DNA from: Clostridium sp. 12(A)
GTDB lineage: Bacteria; Bacillota; Clostridia; Lachnospirales; Lachnospiraceae
NCBI GenBank assembly: GCA_000526575.1
Contig: JAGI01000002.1
Coordinates: forward strand, 620,001 to 684,000
Length of the DNA stretch: 64,000 bases
Direction: 5' to 3'
Under the pieces are notes generated by a model. The model made no database searches, was not told where the DNA came from, and worked only from the letters and a program-made list of their open reading frames with translations. This document shows, in pieces, positions 26,672 to 35,812 of the stretch. Position 1 is the stretch's first letter. The number at the start of each line of letters is the position of its first letter. A program made the translations under genes and the position numbers.

Positions 26672-27724
26672 ATGAATCGTGAGCATACAAGAGTAATCAG
26701 GATCGGTGACCGGGTAATCGGAGGTGGTAACCCGGTCCTGATCCAGTCCATGTGCAATACCAAGACCCAGGATATAGAAGCAACCGTTGCTCAGATTAAA
26801 GCTCTTACAATTGCTGGCTGCGATATTATACGGGTCGCTGTTCCTGATATGGAGGCAGCGAAAGCATTAAAAGAGATAAAAAAGCAAATTGCTATTCCAC
26901 TTGTGGCAGACATTCATTTTGATTATCGTCTTGCCATAGCTTCCATTGAAGCGGGAGCGGATAAAATACGAATCAATCCAGGCAATATCGGATCTGAAGA
27001 CAGGGTCCGGGCGGTTGTGGAAAAAGCGAAGGAATATAATATTCCCATTCGTGTGGGAGTGAACAGCGGTTCTCTGGAGAAAAACCTGATTGAAAAATAT
27101 GGTGGTGTAACAGCCCAGGGAATTGTAGACAGTGCCCTTCAAAAGGTTCGTATGATTGAAGAGTTAGGTTATGACAATCTTGTAATCAGTATTAAGTCCT
27201 CAGATGTGATGATGTGTATCAAAGCACATGAGTTAATATCAGAGCAAACTGATTATCCTCTTCATGTGGGAATTACAGAGTCAGGAACGCTGGTATCTGG
27301 TACCATTAAATCTTCCGTAGGATTAGGTGTGATTCTCTATGAAGGAATCGGCGATACCATTCGTGTTTCCCTGACAGGAGATCCACTAGAGGAAATAAAG
27401 GCTGCCAGACTAATTTTAAAATCACTTGGCTTAAGAAGAGGCGGAGTTGAGGTGGTATCCTGCCCTACCTGTGGTAGGACCCGGATCGATCTTATTTCCC
27501 TGGCGAACCAGGTGGAGGAGATGGTATCTAAATTTGACCACCTTGATGTGAAAGTGGCTGTCATGGGCTGTGTTGTCAATGGGCCGGGAGAGGCGAGAGA
27601 GGCTGATATAGGAATTGCAGGAGGCATTGGGGAAGGACTTCTTATTAAAAAAGGAGAAGTGATCCGTAAGGTTCCCGAGGATCAGCTGCTTATGGCACTT
27701 CAGGAAGAACTTATGAACATGTAA
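26672..27724 (+). CDS. ispG: (E)-4-hydroxy-3-methylbut-2-enyl-diphosphate synthase
   Basis: A 350-aa iron-sulfur enzyme (also called GcpE) of the MEP pathway, converting MEcPP to HMBPP. The TIM-barrel N-terminal part contains VQSMCNT-like (IQSMCNT) and [10 protein letters not shown] motifs. The [4Fe-4S] ligands are in SCPTCGR and [10 protein letters not shown] near residues 265-310. The ATG at 26672 is preceded by GGAGGA; the TTG four codons earlier overlaps that ribosome site and is rejected. Confidence 0.97.
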   Translation: MNREHTRVIRIGDRVIGGGNPVLIQSMCNTKTQDIEATVAQIKALTIAGCDIIRVAVPDMEAAKALKEIKKQIAIPLVADIHFDYRLAIASIEAGADKIRINPGNIGSEDRVRAVVEKAKEYNIPIRVGVNSGSLEKNLIEKYGGVTAQGIVDSALQKVRMIEELGYDNLVISIKSSDVMMCIKAHELISEQTDYPLHVGITESGTLVSGTIKSSVGLGVILYEGIGDTIRVSLTGDPLEEIKAARLILKSLGLRRGGVEVVSCPTCGRTRIDLISLANQVEEMVSKFDHLDVKVAVMGCVVNGPGEAREADIGIAGGIGEGLLIKKGEVIRKVPEDQLLMALQEELMNM

Positions 27725-27735
27725 TAGGTGATAGA

Positions 27736-30700
27736 ATGACGAAAAAATTTTTGGATGTATTTCCAAATTTACATATCACAGAAGAACTGCGAGAGCTTTT
27801 AAAACTGGTGGAAGTGGAAAAGGTCACTTCCACCAGGGATAGAAGCTCTATTCGTGTTTATCTGATGAGTCAGCGATTGATACACAAGCAGAATATCTAT
27901 GGCTTGGAAAAGGGAATAAAAGAACAGCTTTTTCCGTCAAAGCAGCTTAGTGTGAAAATAATTGAACGGTTTAAGCTTTCAGAGCAATATACGCCACAAA
28001 AGCTATTAAAGGCATATCGAGACAGTCTTTTAATAGAACTGAAAAATTACAGCATTATTGAATATAACATGTTCCGGAAAGCAAAATTTGATTTTCCCAA
28101 ACAGGATCTTTTAACATTGACGGTGGAAGATACCATCGTTTTCAGGGAAAAGGCAGGGGAACTGAAACGAGTTCTGGAAAAAATATTCTTCGAGCGATGC
28201 GGCCTGCCGGTAGAGATACAGTATGAATATGTGGCTCCTAAAGTGAATGAACTGGCAAAGCAAAAAGAATTACAGATGCAGCGTGAGGTAGAAGAGATTG
28301 TAAGCCGTACATCCCTCGCATCCGTGCGTATGTCAGAGGGCATGGATGAACCCCCTCCTTCTATGGCGGATGGGGGTAATCTGGAGGCCATGGCCAATTC
28401 ATATATGCAGGAAATACCTTTCCAGCAGGATGGTCAGACTCCAGCTCTTCGTATGGGAGGCAACAAGGAAGGCGGAAAAACCGGCGGAGCTGAATCCGGT
28501 AAAAAAGATACAGCTAAGAAGGAATGGAAGGACTATAAGAAGAGCGGAAACTCTTATGTAAAAAGGTCCGACAACCCGGATGTACTCTATGGTCGTGATT
28601 TTGAAGGCGAAATTATTGAAATTGAGAAGATTGATGGTGAAATAGGTGAAATAACCATACGTGGAAAGATTTTAACTGTAGACAGCAGAGAGTTACGAAG
28701 CGGTAAAACCATTATGATCTTTGATGTAACTGACTTTACAGACACTCTTACTGTAAAGATGTTTGCAAAGGAAGAGCAGCTGGAAGATTTAAATGCTGCA
28801 GTGGTGAAAGGAAGCTTTATCCGGATTAAAGGTGTAACAACTATTGATAAATTCGATGGTGAGCTCACCCTTGGTTCTGTTGTGGGAATTAAGAAATCAG
28901 AAGATTTTACCGGAAAAAGAAGCGACAACAGCCTGCAAAAGAGAGTGGAACTTCATTGTCATACGAAGATGAGCGATATGGATGGGGTATCCGAAGTAAA
29001 AGATATTGTGAAACGTGCGAAAAAGTGGGGAATGCCTGCCATCGCAATCACGGACCACGGATGTGTCCAGTCCTTCCCGGATGCCAATCATGCCCTGGAT
29101 AAGGGAGATGACTTTAAAATAATTTATGGAGTGGAAGGATACCTGGTAGATGACCTAAAGGAGCTTGTAGGAAATTCCAGAAACCAGAAGCTATCTGATA
29201 CATATGTTGTGTTTGATATTGAGACCACCGGATTCAGCTCTTCGAAAAACCGGATTATAGAAATCGGTGCAGTAAAAGTACAGGATGGTGTGGTGATTGA
29301 CCGTTATAGTTCTTTTGTTAATCCTGAGGTACCCATTCCATTTGAAATAGAAAAACTGACGGGAATCAATGACAATATGGTGCTGCCATATCCAAAGATT
29401 GATGAAATCCTTCCACAGTTTCTGGATTTTTGTTCAGACGCAGTGCTGGTGGCTCACAATGCGTCTTTTGATATCAGCTTTATTGCTTACAATGCCAATC
29501 GTCTTGGAATTGAGTTCAGCCCTACGGTGATTGATACCGTAGCCCTGGCAAGACTTCTGTTGCCAAGCCTTAACCGCTACAAGCTGGATACCGTTGCGAA
29601 GGCTCTCAATATCTCTTTACAAAATCATCACCGTGCGGTGGATGATGCAGGCTGTACGGCACTTATATTTGTGGCATTTGTAAAGATGCTTAGAGACCGG
29701 GGCGTGGAAGATCTGGATAGCCTTAACCAGTTAAGTACCATGACGGCAGATATGATCAAGAAGCTTCCTACTCACCACGTAATTATCCTGGCCGCCAATG
29801 ATGTGGGCCGGGTGAACTTGTACCGTCTCATTTCCAGGTCTCATATTGATTTTTATGCCAGAAGGCCTAGAATCCCCAAAAGTGTTCTAAATGAAAACAG
29901 AGAAGGGTTGATCATAGGTTCCGCCTGCGAAGCTGGTGAGCTGTATCAGGCACTGTTACGAGGTGCATCTGATGCTGATATTACAAAACTTGTAAATTAT
30001 TACGATTACCTGGAAATACAGCCCTTAGGTAACAATGGTTTTATGCTTAGGGATGAAAAAAGTGTAGTAAAGACAGAGCAGGACTTAATTGATATTAATA
30101 AAAGAATCGTATCTCTGGGAGAACAGTTTGGAAAGCCGGTCTGTGCCACCTGCGATGTACATTTTCTTGACCCCGAGGATGAGGTTTACCGAAGAATCAT
30201 CATGGCAGGCCAGGGCTTTAAAGATTCTGATGAACAGGCTCCCCTGTATTTACGGACAACAGAAGAGATGCTTAAGGAATTTGAGTATCTTGGTCCCAAT
30301 AAAGCAGAAGAGGTAGTCATTAAAAACACCAGAAAGATCGCTGACATGTGCGAAAGGATCTCTCCGGTTCGCCCGGATAAATGCGCTCCTGTGATCGAAA
30401 ACTCCGATGAAGATTTAAGGACCATCTGTTATGATAAGGCACATGCCATTTATGGGGAAAATCTCCCTACAATCGTTACAGAGCGTCTGGAGCGAGAACT
30501 GAACTCCATTATATCCAATGGATTTGCGGTAATGTACATTATCGCCCAGAAACTGGTTTGGAAATCCAATGAGGATGGTTATCTGGTTGGATCCCGTGGG
30601 TCTGTAGGTTCCTCCTTTGTGGCCTATATGTCAGGTATCACAGAGGTAAATTCTTTAAGTCCACATTACTATTGTACAGAATGCCATTATTATGATTTTG

Positions 30701-32280
30701 ATTCAGAAGAAGTAAAGAAGTTCTCTGGTATGGCAGGATGTGATATGCCTGATAAGGTGTGTCCTGTTTGTGGACACCCTCTGGAAAAGGACGGATTTGA
30801 TATTCCTTTTGAGACATTCCTTGGATTTAAAGGAGATAAGGAGCCGGATATCGATCTTAATTTCTCCGGAGAATATCAAAGTAAGGCTCATGACTATACC
30901 GAAGTAATTTTCGGAAAAGGGCAGACTTACCGTGCTGGTACCATTGGTACGCTGGCGGATAAAACTGCCTTTGGATATGTGAAAAATTATTATGAAGAGC
31001 ATGGCGTAAGAAAACGTAACTGCGAGATTAACCGTATCGTTCAGGGGTGCGTAGGGGTCAGAAGAACGACTGGACAGCATCCAGGCGGCATTATTGTATT
31101 GCCTCATGGAGAAGAGATCTATTCCTTCACGCCGGTGCAGCGTCCGGCCAATGATATGACGACTATGACGGTTACCACTCATTTTGACTACCATTCCATT
31201 GACCACAATCTGTTAAAACTCGATATACTGGGACACGACGATCCTACCATGATACGAATGCTTCAGGATTTAATCGGTTTTGATCCGGTTAAGGATATTC
31301 CCCTTGACAGTCCTGAGGTCATGTCCCTGTTTCAGGATACCTCAGCCCTTGGGATTTTGCCGGAAGATATCGGTGGATGTAAGCTTGGAGCTTTGGGGGT
31401 ACCGGAGTTCGGTACGGATTTCGCCATGCAGATGTTAATTGATACAAAGCCAAAATATTTCTCAGATCTGGTTCGTATCGCAGGACTTGCCCATGGTACT
31501 GATGTTTGGCTGGGCAATGCTCAGGCTCTCATTCAGGAAGGAAAGGCGACCATTCAGACTGCTATCTGTACCCGAGATGATATCATGATCTATCTTATTT
31601 CCATGGGAATAGAAGAGGGACTCTCTTTCTCCATTATGGAGAGTGTTCGTAAGGGGAAAGGATTAAAGCCTGACTGGGAAACAGAGATGATAGCTCACGG
31701 AGTACCTGACTGGTACATATGGTCCTGTAAAAAAATCAAATACATGTTCCCAAAGGCACATGCGGCGGCCTATGTAATGATGGCGTGGCGTATTGCCTAC
31801 TGTAAGGTGTTTTATCCTCTGGCTTACTATGCTTCCTTTTTCAGTATTCGTGCCAATGGCTTCAGCTATGAGCTTATGTGTCAGGGAAGGGATAAATTGG
31901 AGCATTTCCTGGCAGATTACCGAAAGAGAATGGATACCCTGTCGAAGAAAGAGCTGGATACCCTGAGGGATATGAGAATCGTTCAGGAGATGTATGCCAG
32001 GGGCTATGAGTTTATGCCCATTGATATTTACCGGGCTAAAGCCAGACACTTCCAGATTATAGACGGAAAGCTGATGCCATCCTTAAGCAGTATTGATGGA
32101 TTGGGAGAGAAGGCTGCCGATGCAGTGGTGGATGCCGTCAAAGATGGTAAATTCCTGTCACGGGAAGATTTTAGAAACCGTACAAAGGTCAGCAAGACCG
32201 TATGTGACCTCATGGGAGACTTAGGTCTTTTAGGGGAACTTCCGGAATCAAACCAGCTTTCTTTATTCGATTTGGCATAA
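27736..32280 (+). CDS. polC: DNA polymerase III alpha subunit, Gram-positive PolC type
   Basis: A 1514-aa replicative polymerase. Order: N-terminal domain with a charged Gly/Lys linker (about 200-285), OB fold (about 290-390), first part of the PHP domain (ELHCHTKMSDMDGV, near residue 405), inserted DEDDh 3'-5' exonuclease (FDIETTGF near residue 490 to HRAVDDA near 635), the remaining PHP, then the palm/fingers/thumb with PDIDLNF near residue 1035 and a zinc-binding CX2C pair (YYCTEC, CPVCG). The length and domain order are typical of PolC and place the organism in Firmicutes. It begins 11 bases after ispG. Confidence 0.98.
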   Translation: MTKKFLDVFPNLHITEELRELLKLVEVEKVTSTRDRSSIRVYLMSQRLIHKQNIYGLEKGIKEQLFPSKQLSVKIIERFKLSEQYTPQKLLKAYRDSLLIELKNYSIIEYNMFRKAKFDFPKQDLLTLTVEDTIVFREKAGELKRVLEKIFFERCGLPVEIQYEYVAPKVNELAKQKELQMQREVEEIVSRTSLASVRMSEGMDEPPPSMADGGNLEAMANSYMQEIPFQQDGQTPALRMGGNKEGGKTGGAESGKKDTAKKEWKDYKKSGNSYVKRSDNPDVLYGRDFEGEIIEIEKIDGEIGEITIRGKILTVDSRELRSGKTIMIFDVTDFTDTLTVKMFAKEEQLEDLNAAVVKGSFIRIKGVTTIDKFDGELTLGSVVGIKKSEDFTGKRSDNSLQKRVELHCHTKMSDMDGVSEVKDIVKRAKKWGMPAIAITDHGCVQSFPDANHALDKGDDFKIIYGVEGYLVDDLKELVGNSRNQKLSDTYVVFDIETTGFSSSKNRIIEIGAVKVQDGVVIDRYSSFVNPEVPIPFEIEKLTGINDNMVLPYPKIDEILPQFLDFCSDAVLVAHNASFDISFIAYNANRLGIEFSPTVIDTVALARLLLPSLNRYKLDTVAKALNISLQNHHRAVDDAGCTALIFVAFVKMLRDRGVEDLDSLNQLSTMTADMIKKLPTHHVIILAANDVGRVNLYRLISRSHIDFYARRPRIPKSVLNENREGLIIGSACEAGELYQALLRGASDADITKLVNYYDYLEIQPLGNNGFMLRDEKSVVKTEQDLIDINKRIVSLGEQFGKPVCATCDVHFLDPEDEVYRRIIMAGQGFKDSDEQAPLYLRTTEEMLKEFEYLGPNKAEEVVIKNTRKIADMCERISPVRPDKCAPVIENSDEDLRTICYDKAHAIYGENLPTIVTERLERELNSIISNGFAVMYIIAQKLVWKSNEDGYLVGSRGSVGSSFVAYMSGITEVNSLSPHYYCTECHYYDFDSEEVKKFSGMAGCDMPDKVCPVCGHPLEKDGFDIPFETFLGFKGDKEPDIDLNFSGEYQSKAHDYTEVIFGKGQTYRAGTIGTLADKTAFGYVKNYYEEHGVRKRNCEINRIVQGCVGVRRTTGQHPGGIIVLPHGEEIYSFTPVQRPANDMTTMTVTTHFDYHSIDHNLLKLDILGHDDPTMIRMLQDLIGFDPVKDIPLDSPEVMSLFQDTSALGILPEDIGGCKLGALGVPEFGTDFAMQMLIDTKPKYFSDLVRIAGLAHGTDVWLGNAQALIQEGKATIQTAICTRDDIMIYLISMGIEEGLSFSIMESVRKGKGLKPDWETEMIAHGVPDWYIWSCKKIKYMFPKAHAAAYVMMAWRIAYCKVFYPLAYYASFFSIRANGFSYELMCQGRDKLEHFLADYRKRMDTLSKKELDTLRDMRIVQEMYARGYEFMPIDIYRAKARHFQIIDGKLMPSLSSIDGLGEKAADAVVDAVKDGKFLSREDFRNRTKVSKTVCDLMGDLGLLGELPESNQLSLFDLA

Positions 32281-32295
32281 CATATTAACAAAAAA

Positions 32296-32340
32296 CATTC
32301 TCTCATTGGGACAGTTCGTTTCTGCTTTAATGGGAGAGTG
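32296..32340 (+). terminator. Hairpin after polC
   Basis: CATTCTCTCATT pairs with AATGGGAGAGTG (12 bp with wobbles) 16 bases after the polC stop. There is no clean T-run directly after it. Confidence 0.5.
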
Positions 32341-32401
32341 TAAGAATTTTGAATATATTTTTCCAGTATTTTATAAAAATTAAAATATTTTGAAAATAAG
32401 G

Positions 32402-32430
32402 TTGACATACGTTAGGATTTATATTATACT
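32402..32430 (+). promoter_or_regulatory. Strong promoter of the tRNA-Pro/tRNA-Glu unit
   Basis: Consensus TTGACA (32402-32407), 17-bp spacer, TATACT (32425-32430), 12 bases before the tRNA. Confidence 0.88.
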
Positions 32431-32440
32431 ACCTAACGTA
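32408..32440. repeat. Perfect 9-bp inverted repeat flanking the tRNA -10 element
   Basis: TACGTTAGG (32408-32416) and CCTAACGTA (32432-32440) are exact reverse complements separated by 15 bases that contain the -10 box. The geometry looks like a two-half-site operator. Confidence 0.7.
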
Positions 32441-32442
32441 AT

Positions 32443-32516
32443 CGAGGCGTGGCTCAGTTTGGTAGAGCGCTGCGTTCGGGACGCAGAGGTCGCAAGTTCG
32501 AATCTTGTCGCCTCGA
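32443..32516 (+). tRNA. tRNA-Pro (anticodon CGG)
   Basis: A cloverleaf of 74 nt. Acceptor CGAGGCG/CGCCTCG, D-loop with AGTTTGGTAGAGC, anticodon stem CTGCG/CGCAG around loop TTCGGGA (anticodon CGG), T-arm with TTCGAAT, discriminator A. CCA is not encoded. Confidence 0.95.
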
Positions 32517-32538
32517 TTCAGTACTTTTTATTAGTAAT

Positions 32539-32610
32539 GGCCTATTGGTCAAGCGGTCAAGACGCCGCCCTCTCACGGCGGAAACCCGAGTTCGATTCTC
32601 GGATAGGTCA
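32539..32610 (+). tRNA. tRNA-Glu (anticodon CTC)
   Basis: 72 nt. Acceptor GGCCTAT/ATAGGTC (one G-U), anticodon stem CCGCC/GGCGG around CTCTCAC (anticodon CTC), T-loop TTCGATT, discriminator A. It is 22 bases after tRNA-Pro and shares its promoter. Confidence 0.93.
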
Positions 32611-32618
32611 TAATAATT

Positions 32619-32649
32619 AACCTTCAGGATAAAACCTGGAGGTTTTTTT
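32619..32649 (+). terminator. Rho-independent terminator of the tRNA pair
   Basis: AACCTTCAGG (32619-32628) pairs with CCTGGAGGTT (32635-32644, one wobble) and runs into T7. Confidence 0.9.
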
Positions 32650-32859
32650 GTATTATAAAATTTCTCTTATAGTAATTTAGTATGAGAAGAAAAAGGGTTG
32701 ATGCCGGACTTACTACATAACTAATAAATTGTTTATTTAAACAAAATGGAATTTCTTGTTGTTAAATTAAGATAATATATGGTAATATAGAAAAAAGTTT
32801 TGGATTCTGTTTTTATAATTGTTTTTTTTGATACATTAGTAAAAGTTTTAGGAGGATAC

Positions 32860-33744
32860 ATGGACCGAATTACTCTTAATGAGATAAAAGATAAATTGGA
32901 TTTTTTCCATAAAATGTATGATGCCGTACGTCTCATCGATCCTCTGCATAAGAAAGTATTGGAATATCGGGATTCTGGTTTGATTTCAACAAAAGTAATA
33001 TGTTATGACTACTGGGGGGATAATAGAATCTGTGATAATTGCATCTCCATTCGGTCCTATCAGGAAGACAGAAGTCTGGTAAAGATGGAAAAATTCAAAG
33101 AATCCGTTATTCTGGTGACCGCAATTCCCATTACCAATGTTGAATTTCCGGCTGTACTGGAGTTATTAAAAAATGTGACAGATACGATGTTCATAGGCGA
33201 TGGTGATTATAGCAAAAATGAGATGCTTACAAAGTATGCCACGGAAATCAATAATGCAATCATAAAAGATCCCCTGACACTGCTTTTTAACCGCAGGTAT
33301 ATTAATGAACGGCTTCCTGCTGATATTGTGGAAGCTACCCTTACCGGCAACCCCTTATCCGTCTCTTTCGTAGATCTTGATAATTTTAAAGCTATTAATG
33401 ATTCCTATGGACATGAAGCTGGAGATCAAGCCATCAGATCAGTAGGGGAAGTAATTCTTAACTATATAGATGGAAGAAAGACCTGGGCAGCCAGGTATGG
33501 AGGAGACGAATTTCTAATCTGCCTTGGCGGAATGAGGGCAGATAAAGCGGAACAGATCATGCTGAAAATACAAAATGATGTTGGAAAGATCGGAATCAGT
33601 ACAGACAAAGAAAACATCAGGCTTTCCCTTACATTCGGTATCCGGACTATGGAGGATACTCCCATAACGGCAACAGAACTCATTAGGGAAGCAGACAAAG
33701 AAATGTATCTGGCAAAGAAACGCAAATACCACTATGGATCATAA
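32860..33744 (+). CDS. GGDEF-domain protein with cysteine-bearing N-terminal sensor region
   Basis: A 294-aa soluble protein. The C-terminal half is a diguanylate cyclase domain with an intact GGDEF motif (residues 214-218, RYGGDEF) and the preceding LFNRRYINERL and DLDNFKAINDSYGHEAGD motifs, so it should make cyclic di-GMP. No RxxD inhibitory site is visible just before the motif. The N-terminal 130 residues look like a small PAS-like sensor with Cys48, Cys58 and Cys61 (WGDNRICDNC), which could bind metal or respond to redox. The ATG at 32860 follows AGGAGG by six bases. The upstream in-frame extension lacks support. Confidence 0.88.
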   Translation: MDRITLNEIKDKLDFFHKMYDAVRLIDPLHKKVLEYRDSGLISTKVICYDYWGDNRICDNCISIRSYQEDRSLVKMEKFKESVILVTAIPITNVEFPAVLELLKNVTDTMFIGDGDYSKNEMLTKYATEINNAIIKDPLTLLFNRRYINERLPADIVEATLTGNPLSVSFVDLDNFKAINDSYGHEAGDQAIRSVGEVILNYIDGRKTWAARYGGDEFLICLGGMRADKAEQIMLKIQNDVGKIGISTDKENIRLSLTFGIRTMEDTPITATELIREADKEMYLAKKRKYHYGS

Positions 33745-33797
33745 CAAAGGGAAAGGTATATAAGTCATAAATAAATTACCAGGACGGGAAATTAAAG

Positions 33798-33825
33798 TTG
33801 CATTTTTATTTATTTCTTATATAAT
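33798..33825 (+). promoter_or_regulatory. Promoter of the DUF1538/PII operon
   Basis: TTGCAT (33798-33803), 16-bp spacer, TATAAT (33820-33825). The ATG of the gene begins only six bases after the -10 box, implying a leaderless or nearly leaderless transcript. Confidence 0.65.
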
Positions 33826-33831
33826 TAAAAT

Positions 33832-35493
33832 ATGAAAACATTACGTACTTTAAAAGAGGTTTTTTTATCTTCACTTCCGCTTGTTTTTATAATAATCACT
33901 GTTTGTGTCTTTATGGCGCCTATGGAAAAATCATCTGATTATGTTAAACTGGTCATTGGTTACCTAAGCGTTGTTTTTGGGCAGGCATTCTTTTTGGTGG
34001 GATTAGATTCCAGCATTCTGCCCATTGGAAAAATGGTTGGAAGTTCTTTGATAAAGTTCAATAAAAGTATCTTTATTATCTTGTTCGGAATTTTGTTTGG
34101 GATTCTGGCAACCGTGGCGGAGCCAGCTCTTGCAGTACTTGCAAGGCAGACCCACATGACGATGAATGAGGTCAATGAAACTGTTTTTGTATGGATATTA
34201 AGTTCTGGTGTAGGTATATTCGTAGGTTTAGCCTTGTACCGGGTCATTAAGGATATGAACATAAAGATTGTATTTTTGATTCTTTATATCATGACTTTTT
34301 TCATTGTGATTTTTGTACCGGATGAATTTGTGGCACTAGCCTTTGATGGAAGTGGTGCGACTACGGGTGATATCTCGGTTCCCTTTATACTCGCACTGGG
34401 CATGGGTATTTCTGCCACCATGTCAAAGCGTAAAACAAATGATGATACCTTTGGTATTATAGGAATCGCATCGGTTGGTCCAATTATCGCAGTGTTCCTT
34501 TACGGTATCATTTTAAAAATCAGTTACGGTGGAAATCTGCCGCCTGCCGGTATTTATGATCCAGGCGGAGCCGAAAGCTTTCTTGGGATTATTGTTTCGA
34601 ATATAACAGGGGTTGCCCTTGCGTTATTTCCTATTATTATCGTGTTTTTACCATTTCAGTTCCGTTTGGTAAAGCTTCCCAGAAAACAGTTTATCAGGAC
34701 AATACTTGGTGTTGTACCGGTGTATCTGGGATTGCTTATATTCCTTTCGGGTATTGATTATGGTTTTGCATTTGCTGGAAAGTATATAGGGGAAGTGTTT
34801 TTAAGCGCCGGCCGGCCACAGTGGTTTAAATGGATTCTTCTGCCTTTGGGGTTTGTTCTGGGTGCAGCAATTACGCTGTCTGAACCAGCTGTTACGGTGT
34901 TAGGAGAGCAGCTGGAAGAGATAACAAACGGTCATATTCAGAAGATGACTATACGAATGACCCTGGCTATTGGGATTGGCTTTGCCTCTCTTTTTTCCAT
35001 GCTTAAGATTTTGACCCAGATTAATATACTTTGGTTTCTTGTACCGCTTTATGCCATATCACTTATTATGATGACAAAGACGTCTTCTTTGTTTGTAGGC
35101 CTGGCTTTTGATTCCGGCGGCGTAACTGGGGGAGCATTGACTTCTGCTTTCTTAACACCGCTGACTCTTGGAACAGCACAGGCAGTCGCTTTGTCAGCGG
35201 GTAGTGAAGCCCAATCCGTTCTTACCAATGGGTTCGGTATTATCGCATTTATTTCTGTAACGCCTTTGATTGCCGTACAGTCTCTGGGTCTTCTGTATAA
35301 TCGGAAGTTAAAGCAGGCTCAGGAACTGAACGAAAAATTCGAGCAGGAAAAATACGAGGAATTGTCCTTTTATGCGGCACAGCTGGAGGAAGAGGAATCC
35401 AGTTCTATGGAGCTCTCTTCCCAGGATACACTTAAGGAAACTGAATATGAGATGGAACCGATTGTTGACTTAGAGGAGGGTGCCAGTGGATAA
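33832..35493 (+). CDS. DUF1538 family membrane transporter-like protein
   Basis: A 553-aa polytopic membrane protein with an internal duplication. Repeat one has AEPALAVLARQ (96-106) and AFDGSGATTG (170-179); repeat two has SEPAVTVLGEQ (350-360) and AFDSGGVTGG (435-444). This is the DUF1538 pattern, normally two domains per transporter; relatives called UmpA/UmpB have been proposed as cation/proton antiporters, which I recall rather than can show here. After the last membrane segment comes an acidic tail of about 65 residues rich in Glu and Ser. No ribosome site precedes the ATG. The end overlaps the first PII-like gene by eight bases, so the transporter and PII proteins are expressed together. 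Confidence 0.87.
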   Translation: MKTLRTLKEVFLSSLPLVFIIITVCVFMAPMEKSSDYVKLVIGYLSVVFGQAFFLVGLDSSILPIGKMVGSSLIKFNKSIFIILFGILFGILATVAEPALAVLARQTHMTMNEVNETVFVWILSSGVGIFVGLALYRVIKDMNIKIVFLILYIMTFFIVIFVPDEFVALAFDGSGATTGDISVPFILALGMGISATMSKRKTNDDTFGIIGIASVGPIIAVFLYGIILKISYGGNLPPAGIYDPGGAESFLGIIVSNITGVALALFPIIIVFLPFQFRLVKLPRKQFIRTILGVVPVYLGLLIFLSGIDYGFAFAGKYIGEVFLSAGRPQWFKWILLPLGFVLGAAITLSEPAVTVLGEQLEEITNGHIQKMTIRMTLAIGIGFASLFSMLKILTQINILWFLVPLYAISLIMMTKTSSLFVGLAFDSGGVTGGALTSAFLTPLTLGTAQAVALSAGSEAQSVLTNGFGIIAFISVTPLIAVQSLGLLYNRKLKQAQELNEKFEQEKYEELSFYAAQLEEEESSSMELSSQDTLKETEYEMEPIVDLEEGASG

Positions 35494-35788
35494 TATTGAA
35501 TATTTATTTATAATTACCGGAAGAAAGCAAAAAGATGCCTTATTAAGCCGAATGTGCAGCATTGATAATCGGATTGTCAATACCATTTATGGAAAAGGAA
35601 CGATTAAATCCAATTATCTGTTAGACATGCTTGGGCTGGTTCCGGAAGAGAATAAAGTTATATTAACTTCGGTATTACCGAAAGAAAAAACTGAAGTTAT
35701 TTTTGATATGTTGTTAAATGAATTTGATTTTGGAAACCCCAATACTGGAATCGCCTTTACGATGCCTATTTCGGGAATGTCATTTTAA
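35486..35788 (+). CDS. PII-like small protein 1 (DUF1538-associated)
   Basis: A 100-aa protein of probable ferredoxin-like PII fold: a first beta strand (EYLFIITG), an alpha helix, a second strand, then KVILTSVL and an FDMLLNEF helix, ending GIAFTMPISGM. It shares the closing G-(I/V)-x-F-x-MP-(I/V) pattern with the next gene. The GTG at 35486 is chosen, six bases after AGGAGG; a GTG two codons earlier overlaps that site. It overlaps the transporter gene by eight bases. It lacks the long uridylylated T-loop of GlnB, so nitrogen-type modification is unlikely. Binding to the transporter is inferred from gene order. Confidence 0.7.
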   Translation: MDNIEYLFIITGRKQKDALLSRMCSIDNRIVNTIYGKGTIKSNYLLDMLGLVPEENKVILTSVLPKEKTEVIFDMLLNEFDFGNPNTGIAFTMPISGMSF

Positions 35789-35812
35789 ATTTTTAGGAGG
35801 AAAATAAATCAA

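Noticed and set aside
30703-31206. Minus-strand open frame of 167 codons inside polC
   Set aside because: Fully antisense to conserved PolC coding sequence, no ribosome site or homologous look.
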